A DNA stretch of 45,048 nt, from contig CAZJPG010000009.1 of NCBI GenBank assembly GCA_964547855.1, positions 1 through 45,048 of the forward strand, given 5' to 3'. The position numbers and the translations under genes were made by a program. The notes below the pieces were generated by a model. That model ran no database searches. It saw only the letters and a list, made by a program, of their open reading frames with translations, and was not told where the DNA came from. The first letter of the stretch is position 1. Each line of letters begins with the position of its first letter. This stretch comes from JBAZHE01 sp964547855 (GTDB taxonomy: Bacteria > Patescibacteriota > Patescibacteriia > Patescibacteriales > WJLG01). Positions 1 to 9,435 of the stretch are shown in pieces.

Positions 1-2
1 CG

Positions 3-1190
3 GCAATTTTCGATGATGGCAATAAAGAATGGTTGAACGACAAGAGAATGACTATGGTCGGCAGATTTTTTCTTCAGGGCTTACTTGCCAGGATGGTCAA
101 GAACGGCTGTCAATTCGCCATCGTCGAGACAACTTCTGAGGGGATTAGGCAATTCAGGCATCGTTTTATCAATTATGATTGGTTGATCTTCACAGGACTT
201 TACCCCGAGCACATCGAGTCGCACGGCGGATTTGATAATTACAAGAAAGCTAAAGGAAAATTATTCGAGCATCTTAAGAACTGCAACACTAAGTATGTAG
301 ATGCCGAGTGGCGTGTTCATAAGAGTGAGAGTGGGTTAAATAAATTGGATCTTAATCGCATAAAAAAGACCGTGGTCGCCAATATCGACGACGATAACGC
401 TCCATATTTCTTGTCTTTTTGGGCAGAGGAAAAGATCGGTTATTCGACCGATCCTGCTAAGGCCATTAAAAAGGGTGAGCTGCCGGAAGAAAATTTATCG
501 ATCGAACCGTATGGGGAAATATCTACCAATGATACTGGTGTCGTCTTTGAGGCCTTCGGTGACAAGATGCAGCTGTCTTTGCTGGGAGAGTTCAATGCTG
601 CCAATGCTATGGCAGCCGCTTGCGTGGCACGTTTAGCGGAAAAATCCTTGGACAAGATCAAATCCGCCCTATTGTCGATAAAGGGTGTGGCTGGCAGAAT
701 GGAGAGGATCAACGAAGGTCAACCGTTCACTGTTATCGTTGATTACGCCTTTGAGCCAAATTCTCTAGCTAAGTTCTATGATACTGTCGAAAAGATCCCG
801 CATAATAGGATAATCAATGTTTTTGGGGCGGCCGGAGGCGGGCGTGATGCGGCTCGACGTCCAAAAATGGGGCTTTTGGCTGGAAAACGCGCTGATTTTG
901 TAGTAATAACCAATGAGGATCCTTATGATGACGATCCAGGGTTGATAATCGATCAGATAGCCGCCGGTGCCGAAACGGCTGGAAAGAAATTGAATCATGA
1001 CTATTTTAAGATAGAAGATAGGCGTCAAGCCATAGCCAAAGCCATATCCTTGGCTGAAGAAGGCGATCTTGTGTTGGTGACAGGAAAGGGGAGCGAGCAG
1101 CTCATTTGGATGGCTAATGGCGAAAAGATCCCTTGGGACGATCGAAAGGTTGTCAAGGAAGAAATTATAAGAATAAAAAATAAAGCCTAG
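3..1190 (+). CDS. murE: Mur ligase, MurE-like UDP-MurNAc-peptide ligase (5' partial)
   Basis: ATP-dependent amino-acid ligase of cytoplasmic peptidoglycan precursor synthesis. The reading frame is open from base 3, and a TTG at 33 is only an internal codon, so the gene is cut by the window start and its P-loop lies upstream. Visible family signatures are the TTSEG segment, the ESHGGFDNYKKAKGKLF stretch typical of MurE, the GEFNAANAMAAA core at the central domain, VDYAFEPNSL (MurE usually VDYAHTPD) and TGKGSEQL near the C-terminus (usually GKGHE). The diaminopimelate-recognition motif DNPR is replaced by NEDPYDDDP, so the amino acid added is uncertain. It is followed by a long non-coding region and no ligase neighbours. 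Family call is firm; the exact substrate is inference. Confidence 0.85.
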   Translation, partial: AIFDDGNKEWLNDKRMTMVGRFFLQGLLARMVKNGCQFAIVETTSEGIRQFRHRFINYDWLIFTGLYPEHIESHGGFDNYKKAKGKLFEHLKNCNTKYVDAEWRVHKSESGLNKLDLNRIKKTVVANIDDDNAPYFLSFWAEEKIGYSTDPAKAIKKGELPEENLSIEPYGEISTNDTGVVFEAFGDKMQLSLLGEFNAANAMAAACVARLAEKSLDKIKSALLSIKGVAGRMERINEGQPFTVIVDYAFEPNSLAKFYDTVEKIPHNRIINVFGAAGGGRDAARRPKMGLLAGKRADFVVITNEDPYDDDPGLIIDQIAAGAETAGKKLNHDYFKIEDRRQAIAKAISLAEEGDLVLVTGKGSEQLIWMANGEKIPWDDRKVVKEEIIRIKNKA

Positions 1191-1317
1191 CTCGCAATAA
1201 TAATATTTTTAAAAGATGCCCTTAAGGTGATGTCTTGTCGGTGGCGTTGTTTATATTGTTTTTGTGACTAAAATTAGCTAATTTGACATCTTTTTATTTT
1301 TGCCCTCTGTTATCCCC

Positions 1318-1347
1318 TTGACAGCATAAGGTGTTTACTGATATGAT
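1318..1347 (+). promoter_or_regulatory. Sigma70-type promoter upstream of rpoB leader
   Basis: TTGACA (1318-1323), 18-bp spacer, TATGAT (1342-1347). Predicted transcript start is near 1354, giving about 300 nt of leader before rpoB. It lies in the 464-bp gap 1191-1654, whose remaining sequence shows only hairpins and AT-rich DNA and no coding frame. Confidence 0.6.
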
Positions 1348-1386
1348 TATTGTCATACTCAAGTATCTCGAGTTTTTTTGAATATT

Positions 1387-1441
1387 AGACACTTTAAGAG
1401 TACCTCTACTCGCTTCTCTTCAGGCGGGAGAGTGTCTTTTT
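1387..1441 (+). promoter_or_regulatory. Leader hairpin with short T-run, rpoB 5' region
   Basis: AGACACT (1387-1393) pairs with AGTGTCT (1431-1437); an inner arm CTCGC (1409-1413) pairs with GCGGG (1424-1428) with one G-U. Five T residues follow. A weaker ACTC/GAGT arm followed by seven T lies just upstream at 1357-1379. These could be attenuators or part of a small RNA; I recognise no named RNA family. Confidence 0.4.
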
Positions 1442-1474
1442 GAGGTGAACATCCTAAACATTTAACTGAATAAT

Positions 1475-1514
1475 CCCCAAAATTGAAACCAAGGACAGGC
1501 TTTGGGGTTTTTTT
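1475..1514 (+). terminator. Rho-independent terminator or attenuator before rpoB
   Basis: CCCCAAA (1475-1481) pairs with TTTGGGG (1501-1507), directly followed by T7 (1508-1514). It lies between the promoter at 1318-1347 and the rpoB start at 1655, so it either attenuates rpoBC or ends a short RNA of about 160 nt. Confidence 0.6.
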
Positions 1515-1654
1515 GTCGTCTATAACGTAAAACACGGCTAGGGGACTTTTGTAGTTTTTGGATTTTTTGGTTATTTTAGAGAAAAAACCAGTAAGTATTA
1601 GTAGAAAATATTAGGTAGATTGAAATAAAATATCAATTTAAAATTTTATTCAAT

Positions 1655-4600
1655 ATGTCAAAAAATTCTTCCAAGGATTACGTGCTGACCTCTACGGGTC
1701 GACGTCTTTACACCACAGCTAAAGAAGTGGTGGAGATGCCAGATTTGATAGAGATGCAGAAAGATTCCTACGCCTGGTTCATTAAGGAAGGCTTAGCCGA
1801 GCTTTTCGACGAAATTTCACCGGTCACTGATTTTATCGGCCGCGATTTGGAGCTCTATTTCGAGGATTACTATCTCGACGAACCTAAGTTCGACGAGAAA
1901 GTTTCGCGTGCCAAGAACATCACCTACGAAGCTCCATTGCGCGTTAAGACTCGTTTGGTCAACAAGCGCACTAATGAGACCATAAAACAGGAAGTCTTCT
2001 TGGGAGATTTTCCTTTGATGACCAAGAACGGTACGTTTATCGTCAATGGCATTGAGCGTGTCGTCGTTTCTCAGCTTATTCGCAGTGCTGGTGTTATCTT
2101 CACTTCCGAATTCGTTAAAGGAAAGAAATACTATGGAGCTAAGATCATTCCGAACCGCGGTGCCTGGTTGGAGATCGAAACTGATGCCAATAAAGTTCTC
2201 TGGGTTCGTATCGACAGAAAGAGAAAAGTGGCCGTTACTTCGCTTTTGAGGTCTTTTGGTTATAGTACTGATGAATCGCTCCGCGATCTGTTCAAGTCGG
2301 TCGATGTCGTTAAGTCTTCGGATGAGCCGACATTTGTTGACGCTACCATCGAAAAGGATGTAGCCAAAAATGAAGAAGAAGGTCTTGAAGAGGTCTATAA
2401 GAAGATCCGCCCAGGAGATTTGGCTAACGTCGAGAACGCCAAACAGCTTATTCATTCCATGTTCTTCCGTTTCGACCGCTATGACTTTGGTCGCGTCGGA
2501 CGCTACAAACTTAATCGTCGTTTCTCTGAAGATCTCGAGGTCAATAAGGATACTCGCGTTTTACGTAAAGAAGATTTAGTTAATATATTGAAGGAGGTCA
2601 TTCGTTTGAATCTTACTCAAGAGCCTGAAGATGATATCGATCATTTGTCGAATCGTCGTGTTCGCGCCATCGGCGAATTGATACAGAATCGTTTCCGTGT
2701 CGGTTTGGCTCGCATGGAGCGCATTATCAAAGACAGAATGTCCACCGCCGACATACATACTCTTACCCCGAACAAGCTTATCAATGCTCGTCCGGTGATT
2801 TCTGTTGTTAAGGAGTTCTTCATGTCCTCTCAGTTATCCCAGTTCATGGACCAGACTAACCCGCTTGCCGAGCTTGAGCATAAGCGTCGTTTGTCGGCTA
2901 TGGGACCTGGTGGTCTTACTCGCGAACGCGCTGGTTTCGATGTGCGCGATGTGCATACTACTCACTACGGACGTATTTGTCCTATCGCCACACCAGAAGG
3001 ACCGAACATCGGACTTGTAGGACACTTGGCCAGCTTTGCCAGATTGAACTCTTATGGCTTTTTGGAGACCCCATATCGTAAAGTTTTACACGATTTGGAA
3101 GTGTCGGATCAGAAGCTCGAGGGTCAAGTTTTGCGTGAAGATGTCTGTGAGATAAAAGACAGTGATGTTGAATTACCTTTTGGTAAAAAAACTATATTGA
3201 TGGCCGATGTTCTTTCTGATAAGAAAGGCAAGGTCATAGCTAAAGCTGGTGAGAAAATAGATTCGGCTTTAGTAAAAAATATAAAAGATAAGGTCTCTCA
3301 CAAAGTCTTGATTCCAGTCGTGCCGGTCGTCACTAATGAGGTCGTCTATTTGGACGCTTTCGAAGAAGAGAAATTCATATCTACCGCCGCTACTACTCCA
3401 ATAGATGAGAATGGCCATTTCTTGCTTGAAAATTGCGAGGTTAGAAAATATGGCGAACCTACTACCGATGCTGTGCATCGCGTGGATCTTTTCGGTATCG
3501 CCGCCAACCAGATCATCTCTGTCGCTACTTCCTTGATTCCTTTTATTGAACATAACGACGGACAGCGCGCTTTGATGGGTACGAACATGCAACGTCAGGC
3601 TGTACCTTTAATCACTGCCGAGTCTCCGATCGTCGGTACTGGTATGGAGGAGCGTGCCGCTCGCGATAGCGGTCATTGTTTGGTCTCTGAAGATGAAGGT
3701 GAAGTTGTGGCCATCGACGCTTCTAGTATAACCGTTCGCAATAAGAAGGGTGAGGACAAGACTTATGAGACCACAAAATTCTTAAGGTCTAACGCTTCGA
3801 CTTGTATCAACCAGCGCCCTATCGTCAATGTTGGTGATAAGGTTAAAAAGAATCAGGTCATTTCCGATGGTCCGGTCGTTGACAAGGGCGAGCTCGCTTT
3901 GGGTAAGAATTGTCTCGTAGCCTTTATGGTTTGGGATGGTTTTAACTACGAAGATGCTGTGATCATTTCCGAGCGCGTCGTTTCCAATGATGTCTATACC
4001 TCTATCTATATAGAGAATTATACCGTTGATGTTCGTGATACTAAGCTTGGACCAGAATTGATCACTAACGACATACCTAATATCTCTGAAGAGAAATTGA
4101 AGAATTTGGATGAAGAGGGTGTTATCCGCATTGGTGCCGAGGTTTCTTCTGGAGATATTTTGGTCGGTAAGATCACCCCTAAAGGTGAGACCGAATTGTC
4201 CGCCGAAGAGAAATTGTTGCGCGTCATATTCGGTGAGAAAGCCAAAGACGTTCGCGATACTTCTCTCTATCTTGAGCATGGTGAGCATGGCAAGGTCGTT
4301 GATATAAAATATTTCTCCCGCGATGCTGGCGATAAATTGCAGACTGGCGTTATTCGTTCCGTTCAGGTTTCTGTCGCTAATTTGCGTAAGGTTCAGGTCG
4401 GAGACAAGATGGCCGGACGTTATGGTAATAAAGGTGTTATTTCTCGCGTCGTTCCAGTCGAGGACATGCCATATCTCGAGGACGGCACACCGATAGATGT
4501 CATTCTTTCTCCTCTTGGTATCGTTTCTCGTATGAACCTGGGTCAGGTCTTTGAGACTCACTTGGGTATGGCCGCCAAGAAGCTTGGCTATAAGGTTGCT

Positions 4601-5215
4601 ACCCCAGCCTTGAATGGTATGAGCGAAGAGCAGATCAAGGAAGAATTGAAGAAGGCCGGTTTGCCAGAGGATGGCAAGGTCGTGCTTTTGGATGGTCGTA
4701 CTGGAAAACCGTTCGAGAATAAGGTCGTGGTCGGCATGAAATATCTTTTGAAGCTTAACCATATGGTCGAAGATAAGATGCACCAGCGCTCTATTGGCCC
4801 TTACTCATTGATCACTCAGCAGCCTCTTGGAGGTAAGGCGCAGTTTGGTGGACAGCGTTTCGGAGAAATGGAAGTCTGGGCTTTGGAAGGTTATGGTGCA
4901 GCTCATATGTTGCAAGAAATTTTGACCATCAAATCGGACGATGTTCCTGGTCGTAGCGCTGCTTACGAATCGATCATTAAGGGCGAAAAGATACACAAGG
5001 TCAATGTCCCAGAGTCATTCAATGTCTTGGTGCGCGAGTTGAAAGGTTTGTGCTTGGATGTTCAGCTTTTGGGCGGAGAAGGCAAAGAGATCGGAGATGA
5101 GATGGCCGAAGTCGAAGGCAATGTCTCTAATTCCGATGGACGTCTGGAAGGTGCCGACATGCCCACTTGGGGCAAGGAAGTCGGAGAGGAAAAACCAGTA
5201 AAGATTGAAGAATAG
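1655..5215 (+). CDS. rpoB: DNA-directed RNA polymerase subunit beta
   Basis: Catalytic beta subunit of RNA polymerase, 1186 aa, close to the Firmicutes/Actinobacteria length and shorter than E. coli (1342). The rifampicin pocket is at about residues 391-455: SQLSQFMDQTNPLAELEHKR followed by RLSAMGPGGLTRERAGF; the residues equivalent to E. coli D516, H526 and S531 are all present, so no target-based resistance is visible. Later conserved blocks are KMAGRYGNKGVISRVVP near residue 918 and GGQRFGEMEVWALEGYGAAH near 1065. The C-terminal tail is acidic and Lys-rich. The start ATG has an AT-rich context without Shine-Dalgarno. rpoC follows after 33 nt; rplK-rplA-rplJ-rplL are not upstream as they usually are. 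Confidence 0.98.
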   Translation: MSKNSSKDYVLTSTGRRLYTTAKEVVEMPDLIEMQKDSYAWFIKEGLAELFDEISPVTDFIGRDLELYFEDYYLDEPKFDEKVSRAKNITYEAPLRVKTRLVNKRTNETIKQEVFLGDFPLMTKNGTFIVNGIERVVVSQLIRSAGVIFTSEFVKGKKYYGAKIIPNRGAWLEIETDANKVLWVRIDRKRKVAVTSLLRSFGYSTDESLRDLFKSVDVVKSSDEPTFVDATIEKDVAKNEEEGLEEVYKKIRPGDLANVENAKQLIHSMFFRFDRYDFGRVGRYKLNRRFSEDLEVNKDTRVLRKEDLVNILKEVIRLNLTQEPEDDIDHLSNRRVRAIGELIQNRFRVGLARMERIIKDRMSTADIHTLTPNKLINARPVISVVKEFFMSSQLSQFMDQTNPLAELEHKRRLSAMGPGGLTRERAGFDVRDVHTTHYGRICPIATPEGPNIGLVGHLASFARLNSYGFLETPYRKVLHDLEVSDQKLEGQVLREDVCEIKDSDVELPFGKKTILMADVLSDKKGKVIAKAGEKIDSALVKNIKDKVSHKVLIPVVPVVTNEVVYLDAFEEEKFISTAATTPIDENGHFLLENCEVRKYGEPTTDAVHRVDLFGIAANQIISVATSLIPFIEHNDGQRALMGTNMQRQAVPLITAESPIVGTGMEERAARDSGHCLVSEDEGEVVAIDASSITVRNKKGEDKTYETTKFLRSNASTCINQRPIVNVGDKVKKNQVISDGPVVDKGELALGKNCLVAFMVWDGFNYEDAVIISERVVSNDVYTSIYIENYTVDVRDTKLGPELITNDIPNISEEKLKNLDEEGVIRIGAEVSSGDILVGKITPKGETELSAEEKLLRVIFGEKAKDVRDTSLYLEHGEHGKVVDIKYFSRDAGDKLQTGVIRSVQVSVANLRKVQVGDKMAGRYGNKGVISRVVPVEDMPYLEDGTPIDVILSPLGIVSRMNLGQVFETHLGMAAKKLGYKVATPALNGMSEEQIKEELKKAGLPEDGKVVLLDGRTGKPFENKVVVGMKYLLKLNHMVEDKMHQRSIGPYSLITQQPLGGKAQFGGQRFGEMEVWALEGYGAAHMLQEILTIKSDDVPGRSAAYESIIKGEKIHKVNVPESFNVLVRELKGLCLDVQLLGGEGKEIGDEMAEVEGNVSNSDGRLEGADMPTWGKEVGEEKPVKIEE

Positions 5216-5248
5216 GAATAAATAATCATATAAAATATCTTCAATAAT

Positions 5249-8200
5249 ATGCTTAACCCAATAAAAATCTCCGATTTCGACGCAATCAAGCTCAAATTGG
5301 CTTCGGCCGAGGAGATGCTCTCTTGGTCACATGGCGAAGTAACGCGTCCAGAAACCATCAACTACAGAACACAGAAAGCCGAAAAAGATGGTTTGTTCTG
5401 CGAACGCATTTTTGGTCCTTCCAAGGACTGGGAGTGCTACTGCGGAAAATATAAGAAGATTCGCTACAAGGGCATCGTTTGCGATAAGTGCGGAGTCGAA
5501 GTGACTCGCAGTGCTGTGCGCCGCGAGCGTTTTGGTCACATCAAACTTGAAACTCCTTGCGCTCACATCTGGTTCTTGCGCGGTATCGCCTCTAAGATCG
5601 GCTTGACTCTTAATTTGAGCATGCAGTCTTTGGAGAAGGTCGTTTATTTCGCTAGCTTTATCATCACTGATGTCAATGAAGACCTAAAGAATGCGACTAT
5701 CGAACAGATCAAACAGGAATTCAAAGAGAAAAAGAAGAGTATCGCCGATGATTATAATAATCAGGTCAAACAGATAAAGAACAAGAAGGGGAAGATGATG
5801 AACGAGGGCCTAGATGCTGGACAGGCAGAGATAGCCCTTAATAAGGAAGTCGATGCTTTAACTAAGGTTCGCGATGAGAAATTGGAAACTTTGAGCAAGT
5901 ATTTTGCCGAATCCAGTAAGGAACTCAAAGACCTTAAGCCAATGCTTGTCATATCCGAAGAGACCTATCAGAAGTTGTCATTGAAATATGGTCATATTTT
6001 TGAGGCTGGCATCGGTGCTGAGGCTGTCGAGCAGCTTTTGAAAAAAATAGACCTTAAGGCCACTATCGATAATTTGGAAAAGGAATTAGAACACGCAGTA
6101 GATTCCAAGCAGGAAAAGATCATTAAGCGTCTTAAGTTGTTAAAGTCTTTGAGCGCCAATGACATCAGACCAGAGTGGATGGTTCTGTCTATCGTTCCAG
6201 TCATTCCACCAGATCTTCGCCCTATGGTCTCTCTCGAGGGCGGACGTTTCGCTACTTCTGATCTCAATGATTTGTATCGTCGCGTCATAAATCGCAACAA
6301 TCGTTTAAAACAACTAATGGAGCTTAATGCCCCAGAGGTTATTTGCCGCAACGAAAAGAGAATGTTGCAGGAAGCTGTCGACGCCTTGATCGATAACAGC
6401 GCTCGTGCTTCTAAGACGACTATCGCTTCGACCGGTCAGAAGAGACAGCTTAAATCTTTGGCTGATTCCTTGAAGGGTAAACAGGGTCGTTTCCGCCAGA
6501 ATTTGCTCGGTAAGAGAACTGACTATTCTGGACGTAGCGTTATCGTCGTAAATCCAAAATTGAATTTGGATCAGTGCGGTTTGCCTAAGAGAATGGCCTT
6601 GGAATTGTTCAAGCCTTTTATTATCTCTAAATTGATTCAGCGCGAGATCGTTCATAACGTTCGCAGCGCTTCACGTTATATTGAGGCTGGTAGTGATGAT
6701 GTCTGGGATATTTTGGAAGAGATCGTTAAGAAAGCTTTTGTGCTTTTGAACCGTGCTCCTACCCTGCATCGTCTTGGTATTCAGGCCTTTAGACCGATAT
6801 TGATCGAAGGTAAGGCTATTCAAATACATCCTTTGGTTTGTACCGCTTTTAACGCCGACTTCGATGGAGACCAGATGGCCGTTCACGTACCATTGACCGA
6901 AGAGGCTAAATGGGAGGCTGAGAATTTAATGCTTTCCTCTCATAATCTTTTGAAGCCAGCTACTGGTGAGCCAATAGTCACTCCAAATCAGGACATCGTC
7001 TGGGGAGCTTATTATTCTACTTTCTCTTTTGTAGATCCAGAAAAAGTAGAGGATAAGGATTTGAAGGCTTTCTCTGATGAGCTCGAGGCCAAGATGGCTT
7101 ATGATCACGGAGCTATTGGTCTTCAGGATCCTATTAAGGTCAGGTTGAAGGTTGGTGGTATCACGAAGACCACTGTCGGTCGTTTGATGTTCAATGAGAT
7201 CTTGCCAGAAAAACTTCGTTTCATAAATAAAGTCGTTAAGAAAGGCGACTTGAAACAAATAGTTAAAGATTGTCTACGCCATTATGGCGAGGACGAGACT
7301 GTAAAATTTGTCGACAACCTAAAGAATAGTTCCTTCCAGTTGATCACTATTTCCGGCATGTCCTTCGGCATGAGCGATCTTCCTGATTTCCATGATGTCG
7401 ATACATTGATCGAGCAAGGAGAGAAGAAGGTAGCTGAGATCCAATCTCAATACGAGGAAGGTCTTTTGACCGATTCCGAGCGTGCCAGTCAGGTCATAGA
7501 ACTTTGGAGCGACACCAAGGAAGATATTACCAATATTTGTAAGAAGAGCTTGCCAGCCGAATCTTCTGTTTACTCCATGATCGATTCTGGTGCTCGTGGT
7601 TCTTGGGCTCAGTTGACCCAGATCTTGGGTATGAAGGGTTTAGTTACTTCTCCTTCTGGCGGCATTATCGAGTTGCCGATCAAAAGAAACTTCAAAAAAG
7701 GTTTTGATGTTTTGGAATACTTTATCGCTACTCACGGTACTCGTAAGGGTCTTTCTGACACCGCCTTGAGAACTGCTAACGCTGGTTATTTAACTCGTCG
7801 TTTAGTTGATGTGTCCCAAGATGTCATTATCTCTGAAGAGGATTGTGGAGAAGAAGAGGGTGTCGTTATCACTAAGAAGGAGAGTGACGAGATCGGTGAA
7901 TCATTAGTAAGGCGTATCAGCGGTCGTTATTTAGCTAAGGACTTGAAGGATAAGGATGGAAAGGTCCTTTATAAGGCCGGTGATTTAATGGACGAGGAAA
8001 AGATCGAAGCCATTAAGGATAAGGAGATCGAAGAGGCGGCCATTAGATCTGTTATGTCTTGCAAATCTTCTCGCGGAATTTGTGCTAAATGCTATGGTTA
8101 TGATTTGGCCAAGAATAAGTCGGTCAATATCGGTACTCCAGTAGGTATTATAGCGGCGCAGTCCATTGGTGAACCAGGTACTCAGCTTACTATGAGAACC

Positions 8201-9184
8201 TTTCACTCCGGAGGTGTGGCTAGTGGTGGTGATATCACTCAGGGTCTTCCTCGTGTTGAAGAGATCTTTGAGAACCGTACTCCAAAGAAAAAAGCGATCA
8301 TCTCCGATGTCGATGGTAAGGTTAAGATCGAAATGGAACAAAAGATCATTCGTGATGAGAATGGCAAGGAGGTCGTCGTTTCCAACCAGCGCACCAAGAT
8401 ATTGAAGATATATTTTAAAGGTGATGTTTTTGAGAAATATCGTATCGCTCCAGCTGGAGAAGGCGAGGACAAAAAGGAGATCAAGATAGAAGTTAAAGAG
8501 GGAGATGAAGTTCAGATTGGAACGACTCTTTATACTATCGGCAAGAAGACTGTCACTGCCAAAGAAGGTGGTAAGGTGCATATTTCTGGAAAGACTATCA
8601 AAGTCGTGCGTGAGATGGAGAAAGTCGAAGAGATGGTCATTCCAAAAGGCACAGCTTTGCTCGTCAAAGATGGTGAAGAAGTTAAGCGTGGTCAGCAATT
8701 GACTGATGGTTCTTTGGACCTTGATCAGCTTTTCCGCTTGAACGGTAGATTGGCCGTGCAGAAATACATCATTAAGGAAATACAATATGTATATTCTTCA
8801 CAGGGTCAGCCTTTGAATGATAAGCATGTCGAGATCATTGCTCGTCAAATGTTCTCTCGCTTCCTAATAACCGACTCTGGAAAGTCTGATTTGTTGCCAG
8901 GTGAGGTCGTGGAGGAGGGTGTTATCGCAAGATTGCCAGAGGATGTTAGATCGACTATCAAGGCCGAAAGATTGCTATCTGGTATCACCAAAGCTTCTTT
9001 GACCACTGAATCATTCTTGTCTTCTGCTTCGTTTCAAGAGACTGCTCGTGTTCTTATCGAGGCTGCTTTGTCTGGCAAGGTCGATTATTTGGAAGGTCTT
9101 AAAGAGAATGTCATCATTGGTTGCCTCATTCCGGCAGGTACCGGCTATAAAGGCATTAAGGAGCGTGCTGTTTACGATAAATAA
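5249..9184 (+). CDS. rpoC: DNA-directed RNA polymerase subunit beta'
   Basis: Largest polymerase subunit, 1311 aa. The N-terminal zinc site is visible at about residues 62-80 (CYCGKYKK then CDKCG). The active-site Mg-binding motif NADFDGDQMAVH is near residue 534, and the second zinc site (CKSSRGICAKCYG) near 937. The trigger-loop/bridge region TMRTFHSGGVASGGDITQGL is near 980. A charged, probably coiled-coil segment occupies about residues 150-235. The start ATG is preceded by AATAAT without Shine-Dalgarno. It follows rpoB in one operon and precedes rpmB by 29 nt. Confidence 0.98.
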   Translation: MLNPIKISDFDAIKLKLASAEEMLSWSHGEVTRPETINYRTQKAEKDGLFCERIFGPSKDWECYCGKYKKIRYKGIVCDKCGVEVTRSAVRRERFGHIKLETPCAHIWFLRGIASKIGLTLNLSMQSLEKVVYFASFIITDVNEDLKNATIEQIKQEFKEKKKSIADDYNNQVKQIKNKKGKMMNEGLDAGQAEIALNKEVDALTKVRDEKLETLSKYFAESSKELKDLKPMLVISEETYQKLSLKYGHIFEAGIGAEAVEQLLKKIDLKATIDNLEKELEHAVDSKQEKIIKRLKLLKSLSANDIRPEWMVLSIVPVIPPDLRPMVSLEGGRFATSDLNDLYRRVINRNNRLKQLMELNAPEVICRNEKRMLQEAVDALIDNSARASKTTIASTGQKRQLKSLADSLKGKQGRFRQNLLGKRTDYSGRSVIVVNPKLNLDQCGLPKRMALELFKPFIISKLIQREIVHNVRSASRYIEAGSDDVWDILEEIVKKAFVLLNRAPTLHRLGIQAFRPILIEGKAIQIHPLVCTAFNADFDGDQMAVHVPLTEEAKWEAENLMLSSHNLLKPATGEPIVTPNQDIVWGAYYSTFSFVDPEKVEDKDLKAFSDELEAKMAYDHGAIGLQDPIKVRLKVGGITKTTVGRLMFNEILPEKLRFINKVVKKGDLKQIVKDCLRHYGEDETVKFVDNLKNSSFQLITISGMSFGMSDLPDFHDVDTLIEQGEKKVAEIQSQYEEGLLTDSERASQVIELWSDTKEDITNICKKSLPAESSVYSMIDSGARGSWAQLTQILGMKGLVTSPSGGIIELPIKRNFKKGFDVLEYFIATHGTRKGLSDTALRTANAGYLTRRLVDVSQDVIISEEDCGEEEGVVITKKESDEIGESLVRRISGRYLAKDLKDKDGKVLYKAGDLMDEEKIEAIKDKEIEEAAIRSVMSCKSSRGICAKCYGYDLAKNKSVNIGTPVGIIAAQSIGEPGTQLTMRTFHSGGVASGGDITQGLPRVEEIFENRTPKKKAIISDVDGKVKIEMEQKIIRDENGKEVVVSNQRTKILKIYFKGDVFEKYRIAPAGEGEDKKEIKIEVKEGDEVQIGTTLYTIGKKTVTAKEGGKVHISGKTIKVVREMEKVEEMVIPKGTALLVKDGEEVKRGQQLTDGSLDLDQLFRLNGRLAVQKYIIKEIQYVYSSQGQPLNDKHVEIIARQMFSRFLITDSGKSDLLPGEVVEEGVIARLPEDVRSTIKAERLLSGITKASLTTESFLSSASFQETARVLIEAALSGKVDYLEGLKENVIIGCLIPAGTGYKGIKERAVYDK

Positions 9185-9213
9185 TTTATTATATTTCATT
9201 AATCTAAAAATAT

Positions 9214-9429
9214 ATGGCTAAACGTTGTTCAGTATGTGGCCGCGGCTCCACTTCTGGTGCCATGCGTTCCCACTCCAATCGTCAAACACTTAAGAGGCAG
9301 AATATAAATCTCCAAACCAGAAAGATAGATGGTAAGACGGTTAAGGTTTGTGTTAACTGCATCAAGACCGCTAAGAAGAAGACTGCTGTCAAAAAGGTCG
9401 CAGTCAAAAAGGTTGTTGCTAAAAAATAG
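9214..9429 (+). CDS. rpmB: Large ribosomal subunit protein bL28
   Basis: 71-aa ribosomal protein. The bL28 signature is clear: an RSHSN segment followed by NLQTRKIDGKTVKVCVNCIK. Four cysteines (C5, C8, C46, C49) form a CxxC...CxxC zinc-ribbon of the C+ type. The last 20 residues are a Lys/Ala/Val-rich tail of repeating AVKKV units. It is placed directly after rpoC, and the M50 protease gene starts 6 nt after its stop, so all are probably co-transcribed. This is not a standard rpmB location. Confidence 0.93.
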   Translation: MAKRCSVCGRGSTSGAMRSHSNRQTLKRQNINLQTRKIDGKTVKVCVNCIKTAKKKTAVKKVAVKKVVAKK

Positions 9430-9435
9430 AATAGG

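Noticed and set aside
1354..1514. 6S RNA, SRP RNA or RNase P RNA in the rpoB leader
   Set aside because: No SRP GGAA/GCAG core, no RNase P conserved boxes, and no single long bubbled hairpin as in 6S RNA.
3782..4783. Long minus-strand open frame opposite rpoB (333 codons)
   Set aside because: Mirrors the strongly biased codon use of rpoB; no recognisable protein features, no promoter or ribosome binding site.
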